Shown: one piece after another, positions 32,649 through 43,283 of the stretch
Position numbering within the stretch: the first letter of the stretch is position 1
How the letters are laid out: the number at the start of each line of letters is the position of its first letter
Assembly: GCA_034521835.1 (NCBI GenBank)
Contig: JAXHMA010000006.1
Span: 1-64,000 of the forward strand
Length of the DNA stretch: 64,000 nucleotides
Origin: JAMQKA01 sp034521835
GTDB taxonomy: Bacteria > Bacteroidota > Rhodothermia > Balneolales > Balneolaceae
Direction of reading: 5' to 3'
Translations under genes and position numbers: made by a program
The notes under the pieces: generated by a model
The model's database searches: none
What the model was told of the DNA's origin: nothing
The model's input: only the letters and a program-made list of their open reading frames with translations

Positions 32649-32855
32649 GGTATACTTGCTTATCTGGTTATCCTGAACAAGTGATGAGGATGGGCATTGG
32701 ACTTGACTCACCATGAATACGAGCTCAATCGGCAAGATTGGCTCTTTGTACTGGTTGTGTCTAAATGCCCGAGGAGAGGGAGCTGAAAACTTTTTTACAG
32801 CCTCTTCGAGGGAAGGGCTTCTCACCAGATCGCTCTCCATTCGAATCCTCAGACG
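32649..32855 (-). ncRNA. Putative IS110 bridge RNA region
   Basis: This stretch, immediately 5' of the IS110 transposase, has no family-like coding content, although the frame happens to be open. In IS110 elements the non-coding end carries a structured RNA whose two loops pair with target and donor DNA. The call rests on position and family knowledge; I could not fold it or identify the loops. Confidence 0.35.
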
Positions 32856-32883
32856 CCCCACTCCACGAATTCGTGGAGTGGGG

Positions 32884-33192
32884 ATTTAATAAAACAACCT
32901 AAATTATTTAGCCTTCCTCAACAGGTGGTAAACATATGATTCACCTGCGTTTATTAAGAGATAATCAACAAGGTATCGAATTTAGAGACTTACCCCTCCC
33001 GCTGGACTTCGTTGAATAACACTATCGATATGGTGACAAGGTTAAAGCAGGATTTTACTGACATTGCCGGCAAGATCTCCGCCAGAAAATCAAATGGACT
33101 CTTTATTGGGTTGGAATTTAAATTCTAAAACATTCAAGCATTTCCGAAAGGGGATAGTCCTTAAATTGTTTTCTAAAAAAAAGATTTGTTAC
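32884..33192. other. Intergenic, no supported gene
   Basis: About 310 AT-rich bases between the palindrome at the IS110 end and the stop of an SDR gene. A 27-codon ORF starting at 32938 and a 60-codon ORF at 33064 have no recognisable content. Confidence 0.35.
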
Positions 33193-33887
33193 CTAGCTCG
33201 GATCTGCAAGCGCAACAGGAAGTATTTTTCCGTTATAGTAGGTTGACCCATTAACCGCAAAATCAGCAAGGTAGGTGCCCATTTCTTCAGCTTTCAGAGG
33301 GGCATCAAATCCAGGGAAAGCGTTGTTGAACATTTCCGTCTCTACGGCACCCAGGCATAGAGCATTAACCTTGATATGATGCTCGGCAAGCTCAGCGGTG
33401 AGGCATTCAGTCAGTGTTACCAGCGTACCTTTCGAAACGCTATAGGCAGAAAGCCCCGGGAATTTGGCACTTCCCTGATATCCTCCCATACTGCTGATAT
33501 TCACGATATGGGCTTCATCCGAAAAAAAGGAAAGCAGTGCTTTGGTTAGGCGAATCGCCGAGTAGAGGTTAGCCTCCATCATCTTTTCCAGTCACTGATT
33601 TCCAGTTCCTTAAACGGTTTGTTAATCAGGGCGCCGGCATTATTGACCAGTATATCCACCCCGGAAAAAGACTCTTCGACGTAAACAGCTAAACTTTGAA
33701 CGCTTTGTTCGTCCGTAAGATCGGCGGGATATGTCTTAATATGAGCAGGATCTTCAGCCTGCAGTTTTTCCAGCTGCCCCTTGCTGCGAGCCGTACCGAT
33801 GACGGAATGTCCGCTGGAAGCCAGCTTCTTAACCGTTGCATATCCAATGCCTCTGCTGGCCCCTGAAACCAAAATATTCATGTGCAA
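33193..33887 (-). CDS. Short-chain dehydrogenase/reductase (SDR), one frameshift
   Basis: The start ATG 33887 gives MHMNILVSGASRGIGYATVK with the NADP-binding GxxxGIG, then DILVNNAGALINKPFKELEI with NNAG. The second frame continues NLYSAIRLTKALL, HIVNISSMGGYQGSAKFPGL and SAYSVSKGTLVTLTECL with the catalytic Ser and YxxxK, then IKVNALCLGAVETEMF. Adding one A in the run at about 33583 (DWKKMMEANLYS) restores 231 residues, so the break is likely a homopolymer error. The substrate is unknown. Confidence 0.85.
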
Positions 33888-34049
33888 AAAAACCTGTTTA
33901 TTAAAAATAACGACGGCTATAAGTTAACAGGGTAATCGGGAGTTCAAAAACAAATAACGGGCGTCTGTAATCGAGTTCCATCTTGGTAAAAAGGGGAAAT
34001 TTGGGGATATTTCAGGTAGCTAAAAGTCAGCTATTAGAATGAAAATATC

Positions 34050-35180
34050 ATGGAAGAAAAGAGGAAACGCCCGGTGGTACCGGACCATATTCGTGAGTTG
34101 AAACCGTACCAGGCCGGCAAGACTATTGTGGAGGTAAAGGAGCTATACAACCCGCCGCGCATATCAAAACTCGCTTCCAACGAAAATCGGCTGGGCTGTA
34201 GTAAGGTTGTTGAGCAGGCCGTTCAAGAGGCGCTTGCTGAGATTCAGGATTATCCCGATCCTCTGGCCCGCAAGCTCCGGGAAAAGATAGCTGACAGAAA
34301 CAACGTTGATCCGGAAAATGTGGTAGATGGGGCAGGCTCCGAAAGTCTAATTGCCAATCTTTTCCGCACTTTTTTCCATGAAGGAGAGGAAGCGATATCA
34401 GCCAGTGCAACCTTTGTGGGCTTTTTCGTGCACGCCAATGTTCAGAATTTGAGGATCAAAAGTACGCCACTGACCGAAGGCTACGGTTTTGATCCCCAGG
34501 CATTGGTCGAGGCCATTACCGATCGCACCAAGTTGATCTACATTGCCAATCCCAACAATCCAACGGGTACCTATTTATCTAAAGATGAGTTTGAATACCT
34601 GATGGCACATGTTCCTGGGGATGTACTGGTGGTTATGGATGAAGCGTATTACGAGTACGCCCACACTATTTCTGACTATCCCGCTTCTCTTGACTACACG
34701 CTAGATAATATTCTGACCTTGCGAACATTCTCAAAAGCATACGGGCTAGCGGGATTCCGAGTGGGTTACGGCATCGGGCACCCGGAGGTAATTGAGATGA
34801 TGACAAAAACAAAGCTTGCCTTTGAACCCTCATCAATGGCACAGGCTGTGGCGATAGCTGCCTATGATGACCAGGAGCATGTCGAAAAAAGCAGGCAGAT
34901 GGTTGAATGTGGCAAACGCCGGTTGTATTCCTTGTTTGATAAATATGATATAACCTATGTTCCCACGGCGGCCAATTCAGTAATGGCCGTTTTCCCGAAC
35001 GGGGAAATAGCCCGGCAGTTCAACCAGCAGATGATGAAAAATGGCGTTATCCTCCGTCGCCTGGGTATGTTCGGTTTGGCCAATGGTATACGGATTACTA
35101 TCGGAACCGAACAGGAGCTCGAGCATTTTGAGGAAAGTTTCAAGGAGGTATATGAGCGACTATCAGTCAAGAAAAACTAA
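34050..35180 (+). CDS. HisC-like PLP-dependent aminotransferase (fold type I)
   Basis: The protein has 376 residues and is intact. KLASNENRLGCSKVVEQAVQ, NVVDGAGSESLIANLFRTFF, IYIANPNNPTGTYLSKDEFE, VLVVMDEAYYEYA and the PLP-lysine region TLRTFSKAYGLAGFRVGYGI are signatures of histidinol-phosphate/aromatic aminotransferases; GIRITIGTEQELEHF closes the protein. It could act on histidinol phosphate or on aromatic amino acids. With no other his genes nearby, the aromatic or a broader role is possible. The next gene, the fused E1, begins 14 bases later, so they may share a transcript, which would suit amino-acid-to-acyl-CoA catabolism. Confidence 0.87.
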   Translation: MEEKRKRPVVPDHIRELKPYQAGKTIVEVKELYNPPRISKLASNENRLGCSKVVEQAVQEALAEIQDYPDPLARKLREKIADRNNVDPENVVDGAGSESLIANLFRTFFHEGEEAISASATFVGFFVHANVQNLRIKSTPLTEGYGFDPQALVEAITDRTKLIYIANPNNPTGTYLSKDEFEYLMAHVPGDVLVVMDEAYYEYAHTISDYPASLDYTLDNILTLRTFSKAYGLAGFRVGYGIGHPEVIEMMTKTKLAFEPSSMAQAVAIAAYDDQEHVEKSRQMVECGKRRLYSLFDKYDITYVPTAANSVMAVFPNGEIARQFNQQMMKNGVILRRLGMFGLANGIRITIGTEQELEHFEESFKEVYERLSVKKN

Positions 35181-35194
35181 CAGATCCCTTAATT

Positions 35195-37290
35195 ATGTCA
35201 GCCAGCAGCCAGTCAACTGATCCGGACATAAATGGAATTAACTGGAAAGAGGTAGCTCGTCACGTTCTCACCTCCCGCGTGCTCGATGATATTGAAGTCA
35301 ATGAACTTGTTCCCAATGACGAAGTTCTGTACCAGTTTTCTGCTCGCGGTCATGAGTTGCCCCAGGTGCTGTTGGGCTTAAACTTAGATCATCCGCACGA
35401 TGCCGCCAGCGCCTACTATCGCTCGCGGCCGTTGCTGCTTTCCCTGGGATTGGAACCGGAAGAGGCACTGGCCGCCTCTATGGCTAAAAAAGGCGGATAC
35501 AGCAACGGTCGGGATATCGGGGTGGTATGTAACAAGCCAGGTATTGATGGAGCCCCCACCGTTCTGCCCATGGCTGGGGATGTAGGGGCGCAATATACAC
35601 CGGCAGTTGGATGGGCACAGGCTATTCAGTATAACTGCGAGCATATGGCCAGGGAGGAATATGAAGGAGCCATCGCCGCTGTTTTGGGAGGAGATGGCTC
35701 GGTGGCTACCAACGGTTTTTGGTCGGCCATAACGATTGCAACTACGCAGCATCTGCCGGTGCTTTTTTTATCGAGGACAATAATTACAGCCTTTCGGTGC
35801 CTTCAGACTTCCAAACACCGGGCGGCAACATTGCCAAAAACCTATACTCTTTTAAGAATTTACGTATTTTTGATGGAGATGGTACCAATCCTGTCGAAGC
35901 TGAAGAACTGATTAACGAATCTATTCACTATGTACGAGAAGACAGGGGACCCGTCCTGCTGCATCTGACCATTCCACGGCTTACCGGTCACTCATTCCAG
36001 GATAAACAGGCGTACAAAAATAATGAATTGATAAAACAGGAACAGGAAAACGATCCACTCAACAAGTTGAAAGCGTTTATAGTACCAGATATGCTAACTG
36101 ATGAGGAGTGGCAATTTCTTACGCAGGAGGTCCAAAAGAAAGTGGAACAGGCCGCTGAGGCTGCACGGAACAGAGAGGAACCCAATCCCCGTGATACAAA
36201 AAAGTATGCCTTCTCAGAAACCAGCGAAGACGGCTCTGCCGATTTGCAACTGGTTGGCGGCTTGGCTCCCCATGACCATAAGTTTCCCGACAGCAGCAGA
36301 ACTCCCAATCCGGAAAGGAATCGTATAAACCTTGTAGAAGCGATTCGGCGAACGCTGGAATACGAGCTGCAAACCAATAAAAAACTCTTGGTATTTGGGG
36401 AGGATGTCGGGGCCAAAGGGGGTGTGCATGCCGTCACAATGAATCTGCAAAAAAAGTATGGCAAGCATCGAGTGTTCGATACGAGCCTTTCAGAAGAGGG
36501 GATTATCGGTCGGGCGGCAGGCCTTGCTTATGCTGGGTTTATGCCCGTGGCAGAGATCCAGTTCCGGAAATATGCCGACCCGGCAACCGAACAGCTTAAA
36601 AATTGCGGAACCGTACGCTGGCGCACCAACAATAAGTTTGCCGCCCCGATGGTGGTGCGTATGCCCGGTGGATTTGCCAAGCGTGGAGATCCGTGGCACA
36701 GCGAAAGTTTTGAGGCCTTTTTTGCACATGCAATAGGATGGCAAGTGGTCATGCCCAGCAATTCCCATGATGCTGTTGGGCTGCTTAGGGCTGCCATGAG
36801 AAGTAACAACCCCACCATCTTTTTTGAACATCGTAACCTATTGGATGCACGATATGCGCGGTATCCCTATCCCGGCGATCAGTACCAGTTACCGTTCGGG
36901 ACATTGAATAAGCTGCAGCGGGGAGATCAGATATCGGTCGTTACGTGGGGCGCCATGTGCCAGCGATGTGAGAAAGCAGCCGAGGCGTCAGGTATTTCAG
37001 CGGATATCCTGGACCTGCGCACCTTGATGCCGTGGGATAAACAGGGCGTGATTGAATCGGTCAAGGAAACCAATCGATGCCTTATCGTGCATGAAGATAC
37101 CCGCACAGCCGGTTTTGGAGCAGAAATAAGTGCGGTGCTCTCCAGCGAGGCGTTTCGTTACCTGGACGCCCCTATTAAGCGTTTAACCATGCCGGATATC
37201 CCCATGCCTTACAATGTGGATATGATGAACAACGTTCTGCCAGACACAGAAAAAATTGGTGAAACGATGAAAGCTCTTATACAGTTTTAA
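35195..37290 (+). CDS. Fused alpha/beta E1 component of a 2-oxoacid (branched-chain-type) dehydrogenase, one frameshift
   Basis: The first half is an E1-alpha TPP domain: YQFSARGHELPQVLLGLNLD, HDAASAYYRSRPLLLSLGLE, and the TPP motif VLGGDGSVATNGFWSAITIA ... FIEDNNYSLSVPSD. The second half is E1-beta: INLVEAIRRTLEYELQTNKK, LLVFGEDVGAKGGVHAVTMN, FDTSLSEEGIIGRAAGLAYA and FGAEISAVLSSEAF. The frame breaks at about 35770, where CTTTTTTT should have eight T (VLFFIEDNN). Restoring the base gives one protein of 698 residues. It decarboxylates 2-oxoacids and passes the acyl group to an E2, which is not in the window. Fused E1s of this size are known in Bacteroidota relatives. Confidence 0.9.
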
Positions 37291-37449
37291 ATGCATAAAT
37301 TGCTATATTAGAATTCAAACGATTTCTTAGAAAAAGAGTTCACCAACCTTATATTATATTAGCTATTGTTATTAACCATATAACATATTTTAACTCTACA
37401 GCGAAGTTTAAAAATCGTTGGTGTATTTTAGTACGATCCTCAGATTTGC

Positions 37450-39281
37450 ATGAAATTACGTTCAAAACTTGTACTAAGTTTTAGTTTTGTAGTACTTTTA
37501 CTGGCCGGAGTCGGGGCATTTTCGCAATACTACAATCAACAGATTAAGAATCAGCTTGTTGTTGAAAGCGAGCATGCCATCCTTGAGCTGACCTATTCCG
37601 GAGAGATGGGGCTTGAGCTTTATCAAAGCCTGTTGAATGCACAGTATTTTCTGGACAAGCGCTATAACCAAAGCATCCAGATTGATACTTCCAATTTTGA
37701 GATGAGTGCCGAACTGGCACGCGAAAAGGTTCGTACTTCCCTTACTGATTTCAAGCAGAGCCTTGACTCGGCCCGGACGATTCTACAAAATCATGCTAAT
37801 TCCGAGCGGACCTATCGGCCCGAGCATGAAAAACTCTCCACTATTTTAGAAAAGCTGGAAGAACGATCCAATATTTATGAATCGCTTTTAAACCAACTTT
37901 TTGAACTTTCTGAAATTAGTTTCCAGGATGGAAGAGAGTTTCTCACCGTTACTGTTGAGCCTTATTTTCGAAAGAATTTAATTCCCCTTCTAAATGATGT
38001 GCGACAGTACAGCCGGCAGAATATGAATTCGCAGATCGCATCCCTTAACTCGAGGCTGGAGTTTGCCGGCACCATCCTTGCCATAGCAACGATAACGGCG
38101 CTTCTGATTGCCTTGGGATTGGCCTTTTACTTAAATCACTCCATAGCTTCGCCGCTTAAGAAGCTGAGCGACACAACCAAGCAGATTGGCAAGGGGAATC
38201 TGGATGAGAGGATTCAGATCAATTCAAAAGATGAGATCGGCGACCTGGCCAGCGAATTTAACCGGATGGCCAAAAACCTGAGCAAGATCACCTTTTCGAA
38301 AGAGTACGTGGACAACATCATTGAGTCCATGGGGGATGCGCTGCTGGTTACTGATTGTGAATATCGTATAAAACGAGTCAACTCTTCCCTGCTTGAGATG
38401 CTGAATTATAAAGAGCAGGAGTTACTAGGTCAGCCGCTTGATATATTATTTTCGGATCAGAATAATAAAAAAATTGATCTGCTGAAAAGTGCGGAAGATG
38501 TAGATAATTTTGAGACCTCTTTTTTAACCCGTCATGAAGAAGAGATCCCCGTGAATATTTCGAAAGCGGTCATGCAAAATGCTGATGGCTCCCTGAAGGG
38601 ACTTGTTTGTGTGGCTAGTGATATCACCGACCGGAAAAAGGCCGAGCAACAGATGAAGCAATCCCTGAAAGAAAAGGAGATTCTACTGGCTGAAATACAT
38701 CATCGGGTAAAAAATAACCTGGCGGTTATCTCGGGTATGCTGGAGATGCAGATCTGGGAAACCGAAAACGAAATTGCCAAGACCGCACTGCGTGACAGCC
38801 AGCTGAGAGTGCGCTCTATTGCACTGGTTCACGAAAAACTGTACCAGTCTGAAAGTCTCTCTTACATCGAGTTTGATACTTATATCCAGGAGCTGCTTGA
38901 TGCGATAAATTCTGCGTTTATCAGTGACAGGGATGAGGTTTCAATTCAAACCCAGATAGATTCGATTGCGCTAAATATCAACCAGGCCATTCCCTGTTCC
39001 CTGTTGATTAATGAGCTGGTGGTAAATGCACACAAGCATGCGTTCAGTGGCAGTGGCGGGAAAATTTGTATCAGTCTAGAGCCAGAGAGAGGGACGAATA
39101 TTCATTTCCATTCGAGAATAATGGTCCCGGATTCCCTGATGAGTTTACCCGCACTTCCAGCACAAGCATGGGCATGTCCATTGTCAATACGCTGGTGAAG
39201 CAGCTGGATGCCGAGATCAATATCTACAATAACGACGGAGCCAATATAGAATTCAACTTTAAGCAGGAAGAGGTTGTCTAA
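37450..39281 (+). CDS. Membrane sensor histidine kinase: sensor, HAMP, PAS, HisKA_2/HATPase; one frameshift
   Basis: An N-terminal transmembrane helix (LVLSFSFVVLLLAGVGAFS) and a second near residue 210 (FAGTILAIATITALLIALGL) enclose a helical periplasmic domain. HAMP follows (SPLKKLSDTTKQIGKGNLDE), then PAS (ESMGDALLVTDCEYRIKRVN, PLDILFSD), then a HisKA_2 box with phospho-His (LLAEIHHRVKNNLAVISGML) and the N box (PCSLLINELVVNAHKHAF). After a break near 39090 another frame supplies FENNGPGFPDEF and SMGMSIVNTLVKQLDAEINI, the G boxes. Such HWE/HisKA_2-type kinases often signal to stress responses. No response regulator is adjacent. Confidence 0.88.
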
Positions 39282-39340
39282 TCACCCCGAATTGCCGTTT
39301 AGTGGCTCACTATATATGAGCTGCCGTCAGATTGTTCCCT

Positions 39341-40034
39341 TCAGATATGCCTGTCTCTTTTTTTCAGAAAATTTTTCAATTGCATATCGGTAGCATGAGT
39401 TCGCGGTATTTTCTCGTAATGCTTCACGAGAAAATGCTCTTCGGTCTCCATATCTAACTGCCCGATCTCCCGCAGCATCCATCCCACTGCCTTGTGGATC
39501 AAATCGTGTTCATCATTCCGAAGTATTTCTGCAATGGATAAGGCATCCTCAAAATCTTTATTCCGAATGAAGTGTAGGCAGGTTATCATCGCCACTCGTC
39601 GTCTCCAAAGGTCATCTGAATTGGCCAGCTCATATAATGCAGTTCGGTCTCGGTGTTCAAGAAAAGGTCCTGCAATTTTTGGGGCAGAGCTATCGACCAA
39701 GTCCCAATTATTAATGTGGTCGAGGTTATCCATATAGAACTGGTAGATCGCTTTCTGTTCTTCCAAATTTGCCTTTTCATACTTGTACGTTAGGATTAAA
39801 AGTGCAGTAAGCCGCTCTTCATGGTACTCCGAATGGAGCAATTGCTCAACCTGTGGCAGCGGTAACTCCCGATATTTTTTGGCAATCTTCCGCTGGTCGG
39901 GGACCGCGCAATCCCAGGAATTTATCGCCTTCTCCATATTCTCCCTTTCCTGTTTTGAAAAAGCCTTTTGAGTGCTCCGCTCTTTCGTCATCCTTTTTTT
40001 TCCGTAATTCCTGCTGCACTGATTGATAATTCAT
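39341..40034 (-). CDS. AlkD-like DNA alkylation repair protein, one frameshift
   Basis: From ATG 40034 the N-terminus reads MNYQSVQQELRKKKDDERAE, FFKTGKGEYGEGDKFLGLR, the family's opening 'GEYGeGDxFLGvRvP'. A one-base insertion near 39900 shifts the frame, which continues PDQRKIAKKYRELPLPQVEQ, NNWDLVDSSAPKIAGPFLEH, LWRRRVAMITCLHFIRNKDF and HKAVGWMLREIGQLD. These HEAT-like helices and WDLVD residues form the DNA-embracing surface of AlkD, which excises bulky alkylpurines. The corrected length of 230 residues is normal. Confidence 0.85.
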
Positions 40035-40079
40035 AGGCAAAAAGTAACTATAGGTTTGGCATAAAAAATAAGTTCTACG

Positions 40080-41460
40080 TCAATCAGCTTCATCTGTAGA
40101 ATTTCGGGTCGGGAGCTGAATGCCCAGTTCCTTTGCCCGTGTCCTCATTTCATTTCTGATATTTTTGACCGTATCCGGGAAGTCTGACGCCCGGTTAAAT
40201 CGTTCGCCGGGATCATCCTGAAGGTTAAACAGTTCGGGTACTTCCTCAACTAACCGCAGCTTCCACGAGCCCTTTCGCATCGCTTCCAGTTTTTTGCCCT
40301 GTATATACAGATATTCATTCCGGGGAGATTGATCCTCTTCGCCGCTCAGGAATGGAAGCAAGTTATACCCGTCGATTGGGTGACTCGGCAACGCTCCTCC
40401 GGCTGCTTTGATAAGCGTGTGGTAGATATCCGGGCTGGCAACCAGATCGTCAGTAACCTGCCCTGGAGCGATCTGGCCGGGCCACCGGACCATCGCCGGA
40501 ACGCGCGTGCCGCCCTCGTAGGTCGTTGCCTTTGATTCTCGCAGAAGACCTGTCGTGCCTTGGTGCCAGGGTTTGTTTCCCTCTTGCAACATCCGGTCAG
40601 GCAGGTTCAGGCCAGGAGACCGTTATCGAGGCAAAAAACACAATCGTATTCCTGAGCGACATTTTCCCGTTCCAACGCTGAAAGAACTTCGCCCACGCTC
40701 CAATCGATTGTCTCAATTACATCCCCATACAGCCCAGCTTCTGATTGGCCGCGGAACCGATCGGCGGTAAAAATCGGAAGGTGGGGCATGTTGTAGGCCA
40801 GGTAGAAAAAGAACGGTTGCCATTTTCCGGCGTTGTCCTCGATAAAGTTAATCGCCTCTTCCGTATATCGGGTAGTGAGGGTGGTTTGATCAATAGGGTG
40901 CTCAATCATGGTAGTATTACGATAAAGGCCCAGCGGTTCCTCCGTTTGTACCCAGGGTTTCCGGTAATCGTTGGAGTATGGAAGGCCGTACCATGAATCA
41001 AAGCCCTGGTTGCTAGGCAGAAACCTGTTTTCAATGTATCCCAAGTGCCACTTGCCCGCCATTCCCGTATTGTATCCAGCCTCTTTGAGGGCCTCCGCCA
41101 ATGTGAGCTCTTTGTTTGGAAGACCGCCGGTACCGTCAGATCCTGTTGCCCCGCCGAACTTAACGCGAGGCATATATCGGCCCGTCAACAGCTGGGTCCG
41201 GGAAGGTACGCACCATGATCCCGTAACAAACGAGGTAAATCGAACACCCTGATCGGCGCGGCTCGTCAATATTCTGGCGTTTTAATAGTTGGATGACCGT
41301 AACTGCTCAGATCTCCATAGCCCATATCATCTGTAAAGAGAATAACGATATTCGGTTGTGTTGTGGGAGTGTCAGTTTTATACTTACAGCTTGATAAAGT
41401 GAATAGCAGTATTAATGGAATAAAAACTACGGATCTTAAAAATGATTTCTCCTGTCGCAT
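40080..41460 (-). CDS. Lipoprotein sulfatase (formylglycine type), at least two frameshifts
   Basis: From ATG 41460 a lipoprotein signal (LILLFTLSSCKYKTD, lipobox LSSC) is followed by PNIVILFTDDMGYGDLSSYG, the metal-binding DD of sulfatases. The next frame carries the active-site box CVPSRTQLLTGRYMP (CxPSR, Cys converted to formylglycine), MAGKWHLGYIEN and FFFYLAYNMPHLPIFTADRF. The last frame has HQGTTGLLRESKATTYEGGT then RVPAMVRWPG, DIYHTLIKAAGG and LFNLQDDPGERFN. The breaks lie near 41270 and 40610. The enzyme would hydrolyse sulfate esters, perhaps of algal polysaccharides, in the envelope. No formylglycine-generating enzyme is in the window. Confidence 0.88.
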
Positions 41461-42017
41461 GGTAAATCCCTTTAATATTGATTGTATTATTTTAGCTCTT
41501 TTCCTGCCTGATGGATTGTTCTCATTCTAAAATAGAGATATGAAAAAAAACCGCAATAGTAATCAATTGAGCAGTTACGTATTTATCCATTTAATTTAAT
41601 TCATAACAGCAGATTAAGATTTTGTGAAGGATATCAAGCTATCGAGTATCGATCTGTATTTCTGAAAACCTTCGAAACTACGTTTAAAATCTATGAAGCA
41701 GCTTGTCTTATTGTTGGGGATTGTGACCATTATTTCCTGCACAGCGGACGAAGATGAGAAGAATCGCGGCAATATTTTCTGCGTTTCCAGCTGGGCGCCA
41801 CTCATTGAATAGGGCTACACGGAGCTGCTCGTAGGAGCGATCCAACCGAAAGGATAGCTGCTGGAGCAGCTGAAACGCCATCAATCAATACTTATATGGG
41901 TATCAATCCAGCACGGAAGGTGTTTTGCCGCAGGAAATTATACTGATACTGTACAGGGCAAAGACGCTTCGCGTTTACCAGTTTCTTGTAGTTGAATAGA
42001 GTGTGGATGTAGCAGAT
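41461..42017. other. Gene-poor stretch with a small lipoprotein-like ORF
   Basis: The only plausible item is a 39-codon ORF at 41693-41812, listed separately. The remainder shows no recognisable gene. It may include the remains of one longer gene broken by indels. Confidence 0.3.
41693..41812 (+). CDS. Small lipoprotein-like ORF (possibly truncated)
   Basis: The 39-codon product begins with MKQLVLLLGIVTIISCTADE, a clear lipoprotein signal with a lipobox ending in Cys (IISC) followed by acidic residues. The remaining 19 residues have no features. The frame may be cut short by an indel, since sequence beyond the stop is also weakly coding-like. The signal peptide is the only evidence. Confidence 0.35.
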   Translation: MKQLVLLLGIVTIISCTADEDEKNRGNIFCVSSWAPLIE

Positions 42018-42779
42018 CTACCTGTTTTTAAAATCTTCAAGAAACGTTCTTGTGTAGTCGGAAAGGGCCAGCTGTCCGCTGATTTCAGCTCGTTCTTCAA
42101 GCAGGGTCTCCCAGTGATCGGTTCCTTCCCAAAACAGTCTTTTCAGTTCCTCCATCGCCTGGGAACTATTCTGCGTCAATTCTTTGGCTAGTTTAGAAAC
42201 AGCCTGCTGTAGATTTCTTGTGTATCAAAAATATGAGCATATAATCCTTTTTGGCGGGCCCAGGCGGCACTGTGCCAGCTTGTAGCATCAATAGTCAGGG
42301 TGCTAAATGCTGCTTGGCCGATCTTTCTTCGAACGGCCGGTTCAATGACAAACGGCCCAATTCCGATCGACAGCTCACTTAATTTAATGTCTGCTGATTT
42401 GTGAGCCAGGGTATAATCCGCCGCCGCCGCAATGCCAACCCCACCACTTACCGCCTTGCCCTGAACCCGGGCGATAATGAATTTGGGACACCTCCTTATA
42501 GCGTTAATCAGTCGGGCAAATCCCATAAAGAATTTTTTACCTTCCTCTTGATTTGAAATCTCAATTAGCTCATCAAACGAAGCCCCGGCACAAAACGCGC
42601 CATCTCCATCACTTTGGATTATAAGAACCTTGATTTCAGAGTTTTTACCGGCCTTTTCTATGTTCATTGCCATTTTTTTTAAGTATTCTGCCCGGCAGTG
42701 AATTTCCCTTGGGATGGTGAAAGGTGATTATGCCTATACTATCTTTAATATCAAGGTTTACAAATCCTGGTTCAGACAT
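42018..42779 (-). CDS. Enoyl-CoA hydratase/isomerase family protein, two frameshifts
   Basis: The start ATG 42779 gives MSEPGFVNLDIKDSIGIITF, HHPKGNSLPGRIL. After an A-run insertion near 42674 the crotonase core follows: VLIIQSDGDGAFCAGASFDE, KFIIARVQGKAVSGGVGIAA, AADYTLAHKSADIKLSELSI, GIGPFVIEPAVRRKIG. A second shift near 42215 leads into the C-terminal helices LAKELTQNSSQAMEELKRLF, WEGTDHWETLLEERAEISGQ, LALSDYTRTFLEDFKNR. The oxyanion-hole loops (GAFCAG, GKAVSGG) are present. It hydrates or isomerises an enoyl-CoA. Directly downstream of paaI and paaH homologues, a phenylacetate-type role (PaaF/PaaG) is suggested. Confidence 0.83.
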
Positions 42780-42815
42780 AATGAGATTATGCTTTGTTGA
42801 TCTTGAGTATTAAAA

Positions 42816-43257
42816 TTATGCATCGGTAAATGGATGCGTTTTATCAGTTCGGTAGACGGTGCCTTTAAATAGGGCCACCGTCTGTTCATTATTCCGGCCT
42901 ATCGGTAATTCTGTACACCCCAATACGTTTTCCCTGGCTCAACTCTTCGGTAGTGGCTGTGAGAAGATCCCCCTCCCTGATTTTCTGCAAATAAGAGATA
43001 TTGTTTTCTACCGCCATGGAGATTGTGCCGTGGGAGTTGGAGGCAAATCCCAATGCGGTATCGGCAAGTGAAAATGCGATGCCGCCGTGAGCTACCCCCA
43101 AACCGTTCAGCATCTCCGACCGCACCGTCATCTGCAGGGTTACACTTCCCGGTTTTACCATTTTAACCTGGATTCCCAACCATTTGCTGAAAGTACCCCG
43201 CCCGGATAATTTGGAAACTGTTTGTTCGGCTACTGCTTGTTTATCCATAGATTTCAT
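42816..43257 (-). CDS. paaI: PaaI-like hotdog thioesterase, frameshifted near its end
   Basis: MKSMDKQAVAEQTVSKLSGR is followed by WLGIQVKMVKPGSVTLQMTV, MLNGLGVAHGGIAFSLADTA, GFASNSHGTISMAVENNISY and GDLLTATTEELSQGKRIGVY, the PaaI signature with the HGG and catalytic Asp (LADTALG). A shift near 42905 leads to RNNEQTVALFKGTVYRTDKT then HPFTDA at the stop, the family's usual end. PaaI hydrolyses stalled ring-hydroxylated phenylacetyl-CoA intermediates. It lies between the enoyl-CoA hydratase and the 3-hydroxyacyl-CoA dehydrogenase genes on the same strand. Confidence 0.83.
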
Positions 43258-43283
43258 CGAAAAATTTTAAACCTGACATATGG

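Larger units (their letters stand above)
31603..32883 (-). mobile_element. IS110-family insertion sequence with long non-coding end
   Basis: The transposase gene (31603-32648) is followed on its 5' side by 200-230 bases without independent coding sense, the arrangement in which IS110 elements encode the bridge RNA that guides recombination. A perfect 28-base palindrome (arms CCCCACTCCACGAA, 32856-32883) closes this stretch. No clear terminal inverted repeats are present, as expected for the family. Outer limits are uncertain; AACCTAAAT motifs lie at both sides (31591 and 32896). Confidence 0.65.

Noticed and set aside
32649..32861. N-terminal extension of the IS110 transposase to 32861
   Set aside because: Family homology starts at ATG 32648. 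The extension is the usual non-coding IS110 end and has no conserved protein content.
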